DNA of 64,000 nucleotides, from positions 1 to 64,000 of the forward strand of contig NZ_WIPK01000009.1 in assembly GCF_012922555.1 (NCBI RefSeq). The letters run 5' to 3'. This DNA is from Paraclostridium dentum. GTDB lineage: Bacteria; Bacillota; Clostridia; Peptostreptococcales; Peptostreptococcaceae. How positions within the stretch are numbered: position 1 is the stretch's first letter; every line of letters starts with the position of its first letter. The notes under the pieces are model-generated. The model was given only the letters and a program-made list of their open reading frames with translations, was not told where the DNA came from and did no database searches. A program made the position numbers and the translations under genes. Shown here in pieces: positions 23,651 through 31,814 of this stretch.

Positions 23651-24757
23651 CTATAACATTTGTGTAATTTGATTTATCTTATCAATATAGCTTTTTATTA
23701 CTATATCTCTATCAAATTCTTTTTCTGCTTTAGTCCTACTATTTAAACCCATTTTTTTCTTTTCTTCAAAAGACAGATTTATAAATTTTTCCATATAGTT
23801 TTGTAAGCTTTTATAATCTTTAACTTTGCACAAATATCCATTGTATCCATCATCTACATTATCTTTACACCCATATGTGTCACAAGTTATCAATGGTCTT
23901 CCTATTGCTGCACCTTCTTGAAGTACTGTTCCTCTTCCTTCTCCATATGATGGTAATACTATACATGATGATTTTTTCATTATCGCTTGGATATCTGACC
24001 TATGACCTAAATAATTTATAACTTTTAACTTTTCATATTCCTTTAATTTATTTAGATATATATCTTCATCAATTGCTCCAACTACATCAAATTCTACATT
24101 TGAATATTTATCTTTTATATTTTTAGCACTTTCTAAAAACTCTTCTATTCCTTTATCTTTAATAACTCTAGCTATAAATGTAAATTTAATTTTTTCATTA
24201 TTAGGGTATTCATTGAATTGAAATTCTTTAAGATTTACTCCTGATCCTGGAACAACACTTATCTGCTGTTGATTTGATAGTATCTTTATGTTTTTATAAA
24301 AATCTTGATTTTCTTTATTTAAGAAAAATATATGACATGCGTTTTTGAATGAAAATTTATTTAATTTTATTAATATTTTCTTTATCCATAAATCTCGTAT
24401 AAATACACTACCTAACCCTGTAACTGTATGAATTACTTTTTGGTTTAAACTTCTACACGCTATTCCTCCATAAATATTAGGCTTTATAGTATAAGTAAGA
24501 ACCAAGTCAGGTTTTATTTTCTTTATAATTTTTATATATTGAATCAATAACATTAAATCTTGTATAACATTCATACCTCTTCTGTTCATAGGAGTTTCTA
24601 TAAAATTACATCCCATATCTTTAAACTTTTCAATTTTTTCTCCATATGGTAAAGCTATTGTTACATCATATCCAAGCCTTAACAATCGCTGAGGTAATTC
24701 TTTTCTAAAGTTATACAATCCTATATCATTGTTAGCTAAAATTAGAATTTTTTTCAT
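23651..24757 (-). CDS. pglA: GT4 glycosyltransferase resembling PglA (GalNAc addition)
   Basis: A 368-aa GT-B enzyme with the N-terminal MKKILILANNDIGLYNFRKE, the TYTIKPNIYGGIACR segment and HTVTGLGSVF, which I associate with the PglA/WbpU branch that adds an N-acetylhexosamine to undecaprenyl-PP-linked first sugars. The C-terminal half has FTFIARVIKDKGIEEFLESA, VNYLGHRSDI and LPSYGEGRGTVLQEGAAIGR (EX7E variant). Its place next to the pglE, pglD, pglC and pglF homologues supports a second-sugar transfer onto diNAcBac-PP-undecaprenol. The exact donor is inferred. Confidence 0.78.
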   Translation of the reverse strand: MKKILILANNDIGLYNFRKELPQRLLRLGYDVTIALPYGEKIEKFKDMGCNFIETPMNRRGMNVIQDLMLLIQYIKIIKKIKPDLVLTYTIKPNIYGGIACRSLNQKVIHTVTGLGSVFIRDLWIKKILIKLNKFSFKNACHIFFLNKENQDFYKNIKILSNQQQISVVPGSGVNLKEFQFNEYPNNEKIKFTFIARVIKDKGIEEFLESAKNIKDKYSNVEFDVVGAIDEDIYLNKLKEYEKLKVINYLGHRSDIQAIMKKSSCIVLPSYGEGRGTVLQEGAAIGRPLITCDTYGCKDNVDDGYNGYLCKVKDYKSLQNYMEKFINLSFEEKKKMGLNSRTKAEKEFDRDIVIKSYIDKINQITQML

Positions 24758-24767
24758 AATACACTCC

Positions 24768-25901
24768 TTAAAACATTTGTGTAATTATATTTATTATTTT
24801 TTTTATATCCTCTTCGTTCATTTTTGTATCTGATGGTAAACATATGCCTCTATTAAATAAATCTTCTGACACACTTCCTACCTCTAAACAACTAAAAAAT
24901 TTATATCTTCTAAAGAAAGGCTGCATATGCATTGGCTTCCATACTGGCCTACTTTCTATATTTTCTTTTTCTAAAGCCAATATTATATCTAATGGTTTAA
25001 TTTCAGAGTTTGCACTTATTGTAGCTGCAGATAACCAGTAATTTGGCTTACCAAAGTTACATACATTTATCATTTGTATATTACATATATCTTTAAAAGC
25101 ACTTTTATAAGTTTCATAAATCTCTTTTTTCTTTTCTATTCTTTCATCAAGAACTTTCATCTGCCCTATGCCGATTCCAGCAACAATATTGCTCATTCTG
25201 TAATTAAACCCTAATTCTTTATGCTCATAATGTCTCTCATTTTCTCTAGATTGAGTTGCCCAAAACAAAGCTTTTTTTATATATTCTTCATTATCTGAAA
25301 CCATCATGCCACCACCAGAAGTAGTGATTATCTTGTTTCCATTAAATGAATATATACCTATATCACCTATAGTTCCACTTTGAGCTTTTTTGTAAGTTGC
25401 ACCTAAAGACTCCGCCGCATCTTCTATAATAGGAACATTGTATTTATTACATATATCTTTTAACTTATCGTAATCTGCACTTTGTCCATACAAATTAACT
25501 ACTATAACAGCCTTTGGCATTTTGTTATTTTTCTCTGCATCATCAAAAGCTTTTTGAAGTGCAATCGGACTCATGTTCCAAGATTCATATTCAGAATCTA
25601 TAAACACAGGCTCTGCACCTTGATATATTATAGGATTTGCAGTAGCTGAAAAAGTTAATGTTGAACAAAATACAATATCTCCTTGTCCTACTCCTAAACA
25701 CTTAAGTGCTAAATGTATTCCGCTAGTTCCACTAGCTAAGGCTGTAGCAGATCTTGAATTTGTATATTCACAAACTGCTTTTTCAAAGTTATTAACATTT
25801 GGTCCAAGTGGGGCAACCCAATTTGTATCAAATGCTTCATTTATATAATTTATCTCCTCTCCTCCCATATGAGGAGAAGATAGATATATCTTCTTTTCCA
25901 T
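24768..25901 (-). CDS. pglE: UDP-4-keto-sugar aminotransferase, PglE type
   Basis: A 377-aa PLP-dependent DegT/DnrJ/EryC1/StrS enzyme. MEKKIYLSSPHMGGEEINYI is the typical PglE N-terminus; SGTSGIHLALKCLG binds the cofactor phosphate, EDAAESLGATY holds the ring-stacking aspartate, and the Schiff-base lysine is in FNGNKIITTSGGG. It converts UDP-4-keto-6-deoxy-GlcNAc to the 4-amino sugar. The start at 25901 has AGGGG upstream and leaves an 11-nt gap to pglD; the longer frame to 25937 would overlap pglD and has no ribosome binding site. Confidence 0.9.
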   Translation of the reverse strand: MEKKIYLSSPHMGGEEINYINEAFDTNWVAPLGPNVNNFEKAVCEYTNSRSATALASGTSGIHLALKCLGVGQGDIVFCSTLTFSATANPIIYQGAEPVFIDSEYESWNMSPIALQKAFDDAEKNNKMPKAVIVVNLYGQSADYDKLKDICNKYNVPIIEDAAESLGATYKKAQSGTIGDIGIYSFNGNKIITTSGGGMMVSDNEEYIKKALFWATQSRENERHYEHKELGFNYRMSNIVAGIGIGQMKVLDERIEKKKEIYETYKSAFKDICNIQMINVCNFGKPNYWLSAATISANSEIKPLDIILALEKENIESRPVWKPMHMQPFFRRYKFFSCLEVGSVSEDLFNRGICLPSDTKMNEEDIKKIINIITQMF

Positions 25902-25912
25902 TTTTATAACCC

Positions 25913-26539
25913 CTATTGTTTTGGTTTTGCAGGACATCCAATTGCAACAACATTTGATTGTATATCATTTATAACTGTAGCTCCTGCGCCTATCATTGTT
26001 TTTGATCCTACACTTTTATATTGAATAATAGTTGAGTTTGCACCTATATGAGTTTCTTCTCCTATAGTCACTCCACCACATAATGTTGCTCCAGGTGATA
26101 TATGGCAAAAATCACCTATTTTATTATCGTGCTCTATAATTGCTCCAGTGTTTATAATAACATGACTTCCAACTTCACTATTTGCATTTATTACAACTCT
26201 AGCCATTACAACAGTTCCTTCTTTTATAACTGAGCTTTTACTTATAATGGCACTTGGATGAATGGCTGTAAAATATTTTAAGTTTTTAAATTTACTATAT
26301 ATTTTCTTTCTTGTCTGATTATTGCCTATTGCTATTACATATTCAATATTTTTATCATTATAAAGCATTACATTTTCTATCTTATCAATTATCTTATATC
26401 CCATAAATTCTGATATTTTTTCATTATCATCTAATAATCCTTTGATTTTTAAATCATGTCCAGAATCTATCATAGCTTCGATAATTTCAATTATTACAGA
26501 TGAATGACCTCCTGCACCTATAACAATAACTTCTTTCAT
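25913..26539 (-). CDS. pglD: UDP-4-amino-sugar N-acetyltransferase, PglD/NeuD family
   Basis: A 208-aa enzyme: an N-terminal Rossmann-like domain starting VIVIGAGGHSSVIIEIIE, binding the UDP-sugar, and a C-terminal left-handed beta-helix with hexapeptide repeats (GSHVIINTGAIIEHDNKIGD, HISPGATLCGGVTIGEETHI, IGAGATVINDI). The IIEHDNKIGD histidine corresponds to the catalytic base of PglD. With pglF and pglE it completes UDP-N,N'-diacetylbacillosamine synthesis. Confidence 0.9.
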   Translation of the reverse strand: MKEVIVIGAGGHSSVIIEIIEAMIDSGHDLKIKGLLDDNEKISEFMGYKIIDKIENVMLYNDKNIEYVIAIGNNQTRKKIYSKFKNLKYFTAIHPSAIISKSSVIKEGTVVMARVVINANSEVGSHVIINTGAIIEHDNKIGDFCHISPGATLCGGVTIGEETHIGANSTIIQYKSVGSKTMIGAGATVINDIQSNVVAIGCPAKPKQ

Positions 26540-26550
26540 ACAATCACCTA

Positions 26551-27153
26551 CTATCGATTACCTTTAAACTTGTCCATAGTTACGTGCCCATCTTTGCTTA
26601 TGCCATCTCTTTTTAAAACCTTAAATATAGTTAAGAAAAGAATTCTTATATCAAGTAAGAGATTCACATTATCTACATACTCAACATCCATTTTAAATTT
26701 TTCATCCCAATCTAAATTATTTCTTCCATTAACCTGTGCCCATCCTGTCATTCCTGGTCTAACTTCATGTCTTCTAAATTGCTCTTTAGAATATAGATCT
26801 ATATATTCAACAAGTAATGGTCTTGGTCCAACCAAACTCATATCTCCTTTTAACACATTTATAAGTTCTGGTAACTCATCTAAACTTGTGCTCCTAAGAA
26901 AATTTCCAAATGAAGTTACTCTTTCCTTATCAGATAGTGGCTCTCCAAACTTATCATGAGCTTCTAACATTGTCCTAAATTTTACTATTTTAAAGATCTT
27001 ACCATCTTTTCCTACTCTATCTTGAGTAAAAAATATTGGAGAACCTAACTTAATTCTTATTAAAATAGCTATGATAATTAAAATAGGAGAAATTAATAAT
27101 CCACCTAACGAAGAACCTAAAATATCAATAGCTCTTTTTATAAACTTCTGCAT
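26551..27153 (-). CDS. pglC: Phosphoglycosyl transferase, PglC type
   Basis: A 200-aa monotopic enzyme that moves phospho-diNAcBac from UDP to undecaprenyl phosphate, starting the repeat unit. It has one N-terminal re-entrant hydrophobic helix (about residues 12-37), then VKFRTM, the catalytic Asp-Glu pair in TSLDELPELINVLKGDMSLV, GPRPLL, and RPGMTGWAQVNGRN. The size of 200 aa is exactly that of the small PglC class. It is flanked by pglD and pglF. Confidence 0.92.
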   Translation of the reverse strand: MQKFIKRAIDILGSSLGGLLISPILIIIAILIRIKLGSPIFFTQDRVGKDGKIFKIVKFRTMLEAHDKFGEPLSDKERVTSFGNFLRSTSLDELPELINVLKGDMSLVGPRPLLVEYIDLYSKEQFRRHEVRPGMTGWAQVNGRNNLDWDEKFKMDVEYVDNVNLLLDIRILFLTIFKVLKRDGISKDGHVTMDKFKGNR

Positions 27154-27171
27154 AAATTCTTTTCACCTCTT

Positions 27172-29004
27172 TTACATTTTGTTTGCTTCTTCAGGTGTAA
27201 TATAAGTTGGAACTAACTCTCTCATAATAATATCAATTAGCTCTACTCTTTCTTTGTCTACTATAGCTTTTAAAAATTCCAAATTCATCTTACATTTTGC
27301 TACGTTAATACTGATTGGTTTTCCAATAAATATTTTTTCATGACTTGTATCAGTTAATCCTTCCTCACTCATAAGCAACTCTTCATATAACTTTTCTCCT
27401 GGTCTAAGTCCTGTAAACTCAATACATATATCAACGTCTGGTTCAAACCCACTAAGTTTTATTAAGTTTTTTGCTAAATCAACTATCTTAACGGGTTCTC
27501 CCATATCAAGTACAAATATCTCTCCACCTTTTGTCATTGCTCCTGCTTGTATAACAAGTTGCACAGCTTCTGGAATAGTCATAAAATACCTAGTGATTTC
27601 TGGGTGAGTTATAGTTATTGGTCCGCCTTCTTCAATTTGCTTTTTAAATAATGGAATAACACTTCCATTACTTCCTAAAACATTTCCAAATCTAACAGCT
27701 ACAAACTCTGTTTCACTTTTTTCATTCATAGTTTGTATTATCATTTCTGCAGCTCTTTTTGTTGCTCCCATTATATTAGTTGGGTTAACAGCTTTGTCTG
27801 TAGATATAAGCACAAACCTTTTAACTTTGTATTTGTCTGCTAAAACTGCTAAATTCTTTGTTCCAAATATATTATTTTTTACAGCTTCACTTGGGTTTTT
27901 TTCCATAAGTGGAACATGTTTATGAGCAGCTGCATGAAATACTACATCCGGTTTATACTTCTTAAATATATCATCCATACGCTTTTCTTCTCTAATTGAT
28001 GCTATTACTGTAATTAAATTTAGGCTCGTACCATATTTTCTTACTAATTCCTGTTGAATTGCGTATGCGTTATTTTCATAATTATCAAGTATTATAAGTT
28101 GTTTGGGGTTTAAGCTTGATACTTGTCTGCATAGTTCACTACCTATGCTTCCGCCTCCACCTGTAACTAATACTACTTTATTTTGTAAATATCCACTTAT
28201 TTCACCTAGGTTTACTTTTACTTGATCTCTACCTAGTAAATCTTCAATTTGAACATCTCTAATTTTTTTTATATCTACTTTACCATCTATAATTTCAAAT
28301 ATACCTGGAATAGTTTTTAATTTACATTTTGTTTTCTTACAAACTTCTATAATATTCTTTTTATCTTTTCTGCTTATATTAGCTATAGCTATTATAATTT
28401 CATCAATATCATATTTAGTTACTATACTGTCTATATCTTTTACCATACCTATAATAGGCACATTATGCATTATTCTGCATTGTTTTTTTATATCATCATC
28501 TACTATTCCTATAGGCTTTTTTAAAAGTTTAGGATTGTTTTTAAGTTCTTGTATTACTATATCTCCTGCACTTCCTGCTCCTACAATAAGGACCTTAGAT
28601 GGTTTTTCTTTTAATCTACTTCTTATTAAAACTCGCCTTCCTGTTCTGTAGGTAAGTCTTGCCCAACTGATTAACGAGGTTGTTATTATTAAATTTAGTA
28701 TATAAAAAGTTTGTTGAAATTCTATGCCTATCAATAAATGTATTGAATAAGTTGTAATTATTGATAATATGCATGCAAATACTATTGCTATTAATTCTTC
28801 TTCTCCTGCATATCTCCATAGATTTCTATAACACTTGCAGATAGATAAAATCACTATACTTACAATAATAAAAGTTAAAATTTCATATAAACCTATATCT
28901 TGTAACTTATATTTAGAATATATTATCCAGTTAGAAATTAGAAAGGCTACTACTATACATACTATATCTGTTGCAATTAAAATTAGTTGCCTAATTTTGC
29001 ACAT
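27172..29004 (-). CDS. pglF: UDP-GlcNAc 4,6-dehydratase, PglF type, copy 1; N-terminus probably frameshifted
   Basis: Makes UDP-4-keto-6-deoxy-GlcNAc, the first step to diacetylbacillosamine. About 610 aa: four N-terminal transmembrane helices, a first Rossmann domain (VLIVGAGSAGDIVIQEL, about 140-155) and the catalytic SDR domain (VVLVTGGGGSIGSELCRQVS, about 280-300; STDKAVNPTNIMGATKRAAE). In the last motif MxxxK replaces the usual YxxxK, as in PglF/WbpM. The ATG at 29004 has no ribosome binding site. A short frame starting at 29065 with a good one lines up with the N-terminus of the paralog at 48939 and runs out here by one base, suggesting a 1-nt shift near 29005. Confidence 0.88.
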   Translation of the reverse strand: MCKIRQLILIATDIVCIVVAFLISNWIIYSKYKLQDIGLYEILTFIIVSIVILSICKCYRNLWRYAGEEELIAIVFACILSIITTYSIHLLIGIEFQQTFYILNLIITTSLISWARLTYRTGRRVLIRSRLKEKPSKVLIVGAGSAGDIVIQELKNNPKLLKKPIGIVDDDIKKQCRIMHNVPIIGMVKDIDSIVTKYDIDEIIIAIANISRKDKKNIIEVCKKTKCKLKTIPGIFEIIDGKVDIKKIRDVQIEDLLGRDQVKVNLGEISGYLQNKVVLVTGGGGSIGSELCRQVSSLNPKQLIILDNYENNAYAIQQELVRKYGTSLNLITVIASIREEKRMDDIFKKYKPDVVFHAAAHKHVPLMEKNPSEAVKNNIFGTKNLAVLADKYKVKRFVLISTDKAVNPTNIMGATKRAAEMIIQTMNEKSETEFVAVRFGNVLGSNGSVIPLFKKQIEEGGPITITHPEITRYFMTIPEAVQLVIQAGAMTKGGEIFVLDMGEPVKIVDLAKNLIKLSGFEPDVDICIEFTGLRPGEKLYEELLMSEEGLTDTSHEKIFIGKPISINVAKCKMNLEFLKAIVDKERVELIDIIMRELVPTYITPEEANKM

Positions 29005-29065
29005 AATTATCTAGAATAAACCCTGTTATTTTAGCTCTTTCTTTTTCTAAATTTTTATTGGTCAT
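28991..29065 (-). other. 24-codon frame that looks like the lost N-terminus of pglF copy 1
   Basis: ATG at 29065 follows GGAAGGTG at good spacing and overlaps the end of the CpsC-like gene by 11 nt. It encodes MTNKNLEKERAKITGFILDN, then YVQN and a stop. Its 21 residues up to the tyrosine, joined by a one-base shift to CKIRQLILIATD, match the length and pattern of the paralog N-terminus, which ends GKYRMRQLILVGTD. So the original start was probably here. Confidence 0.6.
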
Positions 29066-29681
29066 TTTTTTTGACACCTTCCTTAGGTCCTAGATATTCA
29101 AGTGAAAATACAATAAATAAGGATATCATGATTCCTAATATCGCTGATATCGCTATTATTGTTGCTTTGTTTGGTTTTATAGGTTTGTTTGGAACTACAG
29201 CTTTATCTATTACCTTAACATCATTAGCTTGTGTTATTCTTTTTACTTCTTGTTGAAATGCTGTTGGTATAGCATTAGCTATGTCTGTTGCTCTTTTTGG
29301 ATTTGTATCTTGAACTGATACTGAAATGATTTGCGTTTTATTGATTGATGAGACGTTTACCTTGTCTGAAAGTTCTTCATATCCACATTTTAAATCTAGT
29401 GAATTTTCTACTTCATTTAATACTGATTTTGATTTTATTATTTCTCCATAAGTTACTGCTAATTTTTCAGAAACACTGAGCTGTTCACTTGTTACTATTT
29501 CAGCTCCAGGTTTTTTGTTAATATCTACTAAAAGAGTTGTATTTGCTTCATATACTGGATTTACTCCAAAGAAGCTTACACCTGCACTTACAAATATTGC
29601 TATGAATGTTATTAAAAAGATTATCCATGATCTTCTTTTTATAATTTGTAAGTATCCTTTTATGCCAATATTATCCTCCAT
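29055..29681 (-). CDS. CpsC/Wzz-like chain-length protein, short form without a kinase partner
   Basis: A 208-aa polysaccharide co-polymerase with two transmembrane helices (about residues 18-36 and 172-192) and an outer Wzz domain (VYEANTTLLVDINKKPGAEI, SVQDTNPKRATDIANAIPTA, KAVVPNKPIKPNKATI). The two other CpsC proteins of the window continue after the second helix with a motif of the type KTPQDIEKHLGLPLLGVIP that engages the CpsD kinase. This one stops at LEYLGPKEGVKKNDQ and lacks it. No cpsD gene is adjacent. It heads the first glycan cluster, so it may set chain length without a tyrosine kinase. Confidence 0.85.
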   Translation of the reverse strand: MEDNIGIKGYLQIIKRRSWIIFLITFIAIFVSAGVSFFGVNPVYEANTTLLVDINKKPGAEIVTSEQLSVSEKLAVTYGEIIKSKSVLNEVENSLDLKCGYEELSDKVNVSSINKTQIISVSVQDTNPKRATDIANAIPTAFQQEVKRITQANDVKVIDKAVVPNKPIKPNKATIIAISAILGIMISLFIVFSLEYLGPKEGVKKNDQ

Positions 29682-29792
29682 ATTTGACCTCCATTTACTT
29701 TATTTTACAATTTTATTGTTTATTCTACATATTTTTCTACCCTCTTTATCTTATTAAATTGATTTATTTTATGTGACTATTTTTTTCATTTT

Positions 29793-29920
29793 AAAAAAGA
29801 TAACCAACTCTAGTAGGTCGCTCGAATAAAAATATAAATTTTGCTACCAAAGCTAAAGTAAAGCTTTAAAGGTAGCTGCAACTTACATTTTTTATTCTTC
29901 GCTAACTGATTTTCGTTATG
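29793..29920. repeat. Structured intergenic repeat, family A copy E3
   Basis: Outer arm AAAAAAGATAAC against GTTAT (29915-29919), then a loop with AGTAGGTCGCTCGAAT on the left and ATTCTTCGCTAACTGAT on the right. The middle helix is AAAAATATAAATT / AACTTACATTTTT. The inner loop and apical helix are TTGCTACC-AAAGC ... GCTTT-AAA-GGTAGC-TGCAA. It separates the divergent cpsC-like and vanZ-like genes. A TATAAT at 29922-29927, just right of the element, may be the vanZ-like -10. Confidence 0.82.
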
Positions 29921-29968
29921 TTATAATATTTAAGTTATTTTAAATTTTATTACATAGGGGGTGTAATT

Positions 29969-30502
29969 TTGGTAATACGTTTTAATTTGATAGTTTTACT
30001 ATGTTTTTTATGGGCTTATGTGTTTTTTAGAAGTCTTTTATGTTTTATAAATAGTAAAAGTTTTAATTTTAAAAATGAAGGCATTAATATTGGCTTATAT
30101 ATGTCTATAGTTGCAGTAGTTGCTATGACATTATTTCCAATTAGATTAGACCTTCCTTTTTCTAAGTTTGAGATTTTTAATTTAATACCTTTAAAAGTTC
30201 CTATAAGTACATACTTAACTCGTGGCTTAATGTACTTCTTATATCAAAATGTAGGAAATCTACTTTTATTTATGCCATTTGGTTTCTTTGCTTGTGCAAA
30301 AACTAACTGTAATATTAAAAAGGTCGTTTTTGCTAGTTTAGCATTAACTTTATTTATAGAATTTACTCAAGGATTTATTCCTTATAGATTTTGTGAAATA
30401 GATGATGTTTGGTTAAATACTTTAGGCGGATTTTTAGGGTCTTATGTGTATATTAAATTTATAAACTATATTAGAAATTTAAAAAAAGATGACCAATCTT
30501 AG
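29969..30502 (+). CDS. VanZ-like membrane protein
   Basis: A 177-aa protein with four to five transmembrane helices and the VanZ family core: ALTLFPIRLDLPFSK-like segment after helix 2, the NLIPLKVPIS turn, YQNVGNLLLFMPFGFFA and LFIEFTQGFIPYRFCEIDDV, where the acidic residues of the FIEFxQ...DDVxxN motif are kept. The family is named after a teicoplanin resistance accessory gene, but most members have no known function. The start is TTG at 29969, 7 nt after GGGGG. Its last codons and stop lie in the left arm of repeat copy E4. Confidence 0.85.
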   Translation: MVIRFNLIVLLCFLWAYVFFRSLLCFINSKSFNFKNEGINIGLYMSIVAVVAMTLFPIRLDLPFSKFEIFNLIPLKVPISTYLTRGLMYFLYQNVGNLLLFMPFGFFACAKTNCNIKKVVFASLALTLFIEFTQGFIPYRFCEIDDVWLNTLGGFLGSYVYIKFINYIRNLKKDDQS

Positions 30503-30613
30503 TCGGGCGATTGAACACAAATATAAGTTTTGCTACCAAAGCTACAGTAAAGCTTTAAAGGTATCTACAACTTATATTTGTATTCTTCGCTAACTATTTA
30601 GTCATCTCTTTTT
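30481..30613. repeat. Structured intergenic repeat, family A copy E4
   Basis: Outer helix AAAAGATGAC / GTCATCTCTTTT. The outer loop has AGTCGGGCGATTGAA on the left and ATTCTTCGCTAACTA on the right. The middle helix ACAAATATAAGTT / AACTTATATTTGT is perfect. The inner part is TTGCTACC-AAAGC ... GCTTT-AAA-GGTATCTAC. It lies between the convergent vanZ-like and galE genes; the first 22 bp are also the 3' end of the vanZ-like coding region. Confidence 0.85.
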
Positions 30614-30628
30614 TATTGTTTAAATTAT

Positions 30629-31630
30629 TTATATCCTACACTTTTCCTTAGAATATCCATTAGGATTATTTTTGTGCCAATTCCAAGCATCCTCTATTAT
30701 CTTTTCTAAAGAATCAAACTTAGGATTCCATTTAAGTATATCTTTAGCTTTTTCACTAGAAGCAATAAGAACAGCTGGATCTCCACCTCTTCTTTCTTCC
30801 TCTTTTGCAGGTATATTAAAATCAGTTACCTTTCTAGCTATATCTATAACTTCTTTAACTGAATATCCATTACCATTTCCTAAGTTGAAAATATCACTTT
30901 TATTTCCTTTTCTTAAATACTCTAATGCTTTATAATGTGCATCTGCTAAATCCATAACATGAATATAATCTCTTATGCATGTACCATCTTTTGTATCGTA
31001 ATCATTTCCAAATACGCTTATATGTTCTCTTTTACCTAAAGGAACTTGAAGTATTAATGGTATTAAATGAGTTTCTGTTTTATGATCTTCACCTATACTT
31101 CCATCAAAATATGCTCCTGCTGCATTAAAATATCTTAATGATACATACTTAGTTTTATAAGCATTATCAAACCATTTCATCATTTTTTCCATTGCTAACT
31201 TTGTTTCCCCATAAGTGTTCGTTGGATTTGTTTCATCAGATTCCATTATAGGTATGTTTTTAGGTTCTCCATATGTAGCTGCTGTTGATGAAAAAACAAT
31301 TTTATCAACATTATTTTCTTTCATAACATCTAATAAGCACATCATTCCATATACATTATTGTGATAATACTCATATGGTTTTTTCATACTTTCTCCAACT
31401 AATGAGTTAGCTGCAAAATGTATAACAGCTTCTATGTTATTTTCTTTAAATACTTTATCTAAACTTTCTTTATCTCTTATATCACAGTTATAAAACTTAT
31501 CAGTTGATAAAGCACCTTTATGACCTGTCAATAAATTATCTACTACTATTACGTCTTCATTTTGTTCAATAAAATATTTAGTTGTATGACTTCCTATGTA
31601 TCCTGCTCCCCCAATTATAAGAATGCTCAT
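30629..31630 (-). CDS. galE: UDP-glucose 4-epimerase
   Basis: Interconverts UDP-glucose and UDP-galactose. The 333-aa extended SDR protein has IIGGAGYIGSHTTKYFIEQ (residues 4-22), HFAANSLVGESMKKPYEYY, the FSSTAATYGEP serine, TYGETKLAMEKM (YxxxK), RYFNAAGA and the GalE C-terminal RRGGDPAVLIASSEKAK. It is the standard GalE length. It probably feeds the galactose branch of the second glycan cluster, which begins here. Confidence 0.95.
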   Translation of the reverse strand: MSILIIGGAGYIGSHTTKYFIEQNEDVIVVDNLLTGHKGALSTDKFYNCDIRDKESLDKVFKENNIEAVIHFAANSLVGESMKKPYEYYHNNVYGMMCLLDVMKENNVDKIVFSSTAATYGEPKNIPIMESDETNPTNTYGETKLAMEKMMKWFDNAYKTKYVSLRYFNAAGAYFDGSIGEDHKTETHLIPLILQVPLGKREHISVFGNDYDTKDGTCIRDYIHVMDLADAHYKALEYLRKGNKSDIFNLGNGNGYSVKEVIDIARKVTDFNIPAKEEERRGGDPAVLIASSEKAKDILKWNPKFDSLEKIIEDAWNWHKNNPNGYSKEKCRI

Positions 31631-31663
31631 CTCTTTTCCTCCTAATGTACATTAGCTTATAAT

Positions 31664-31715
31664 AAAAATATAAGTTTTACTACTATCTTTAAAAGTAGGT
31701 AAAACTTATATTTTT
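31664..31715. terminator. Terminator between galU copy 2 and galE (reduced family A element E5)
   Basis: AAAAATATAAGTTTTACTAC pairs with GTAGGTAAAACTTATATTTT, nearly perfectly. The arm resembles the middle helix of family A, and GCTAACTAG directly to the right resembles the conserved outer-loop bases. It should end galU copy 2 transcription on the minus strand. Confidence 0.8.
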
Positions 31716-31814
31716 GCTAACTAGTTTTAGTATCTTATTTTAATTTTAATATATCTGCTTATATCCTTATATATTTTTTTTTATTTATAGGGTTTTAAAT
31801 AAAAATTTATTAAA

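Noticed and set aside
26504-26959. Plus-strand open frame of 151 codons
   Set aside because: It lies wholly against pglC and pglD in antisense, has no ribosome binding site and has a Ser/Leu-rich shadow composition.
29969-30502. Glycopeptide resistance function for the vanZ-like gene
   Set aside because: No vanA/B/H/X genes are nearby; most VanZ-family proteins are unrelated to resistance.
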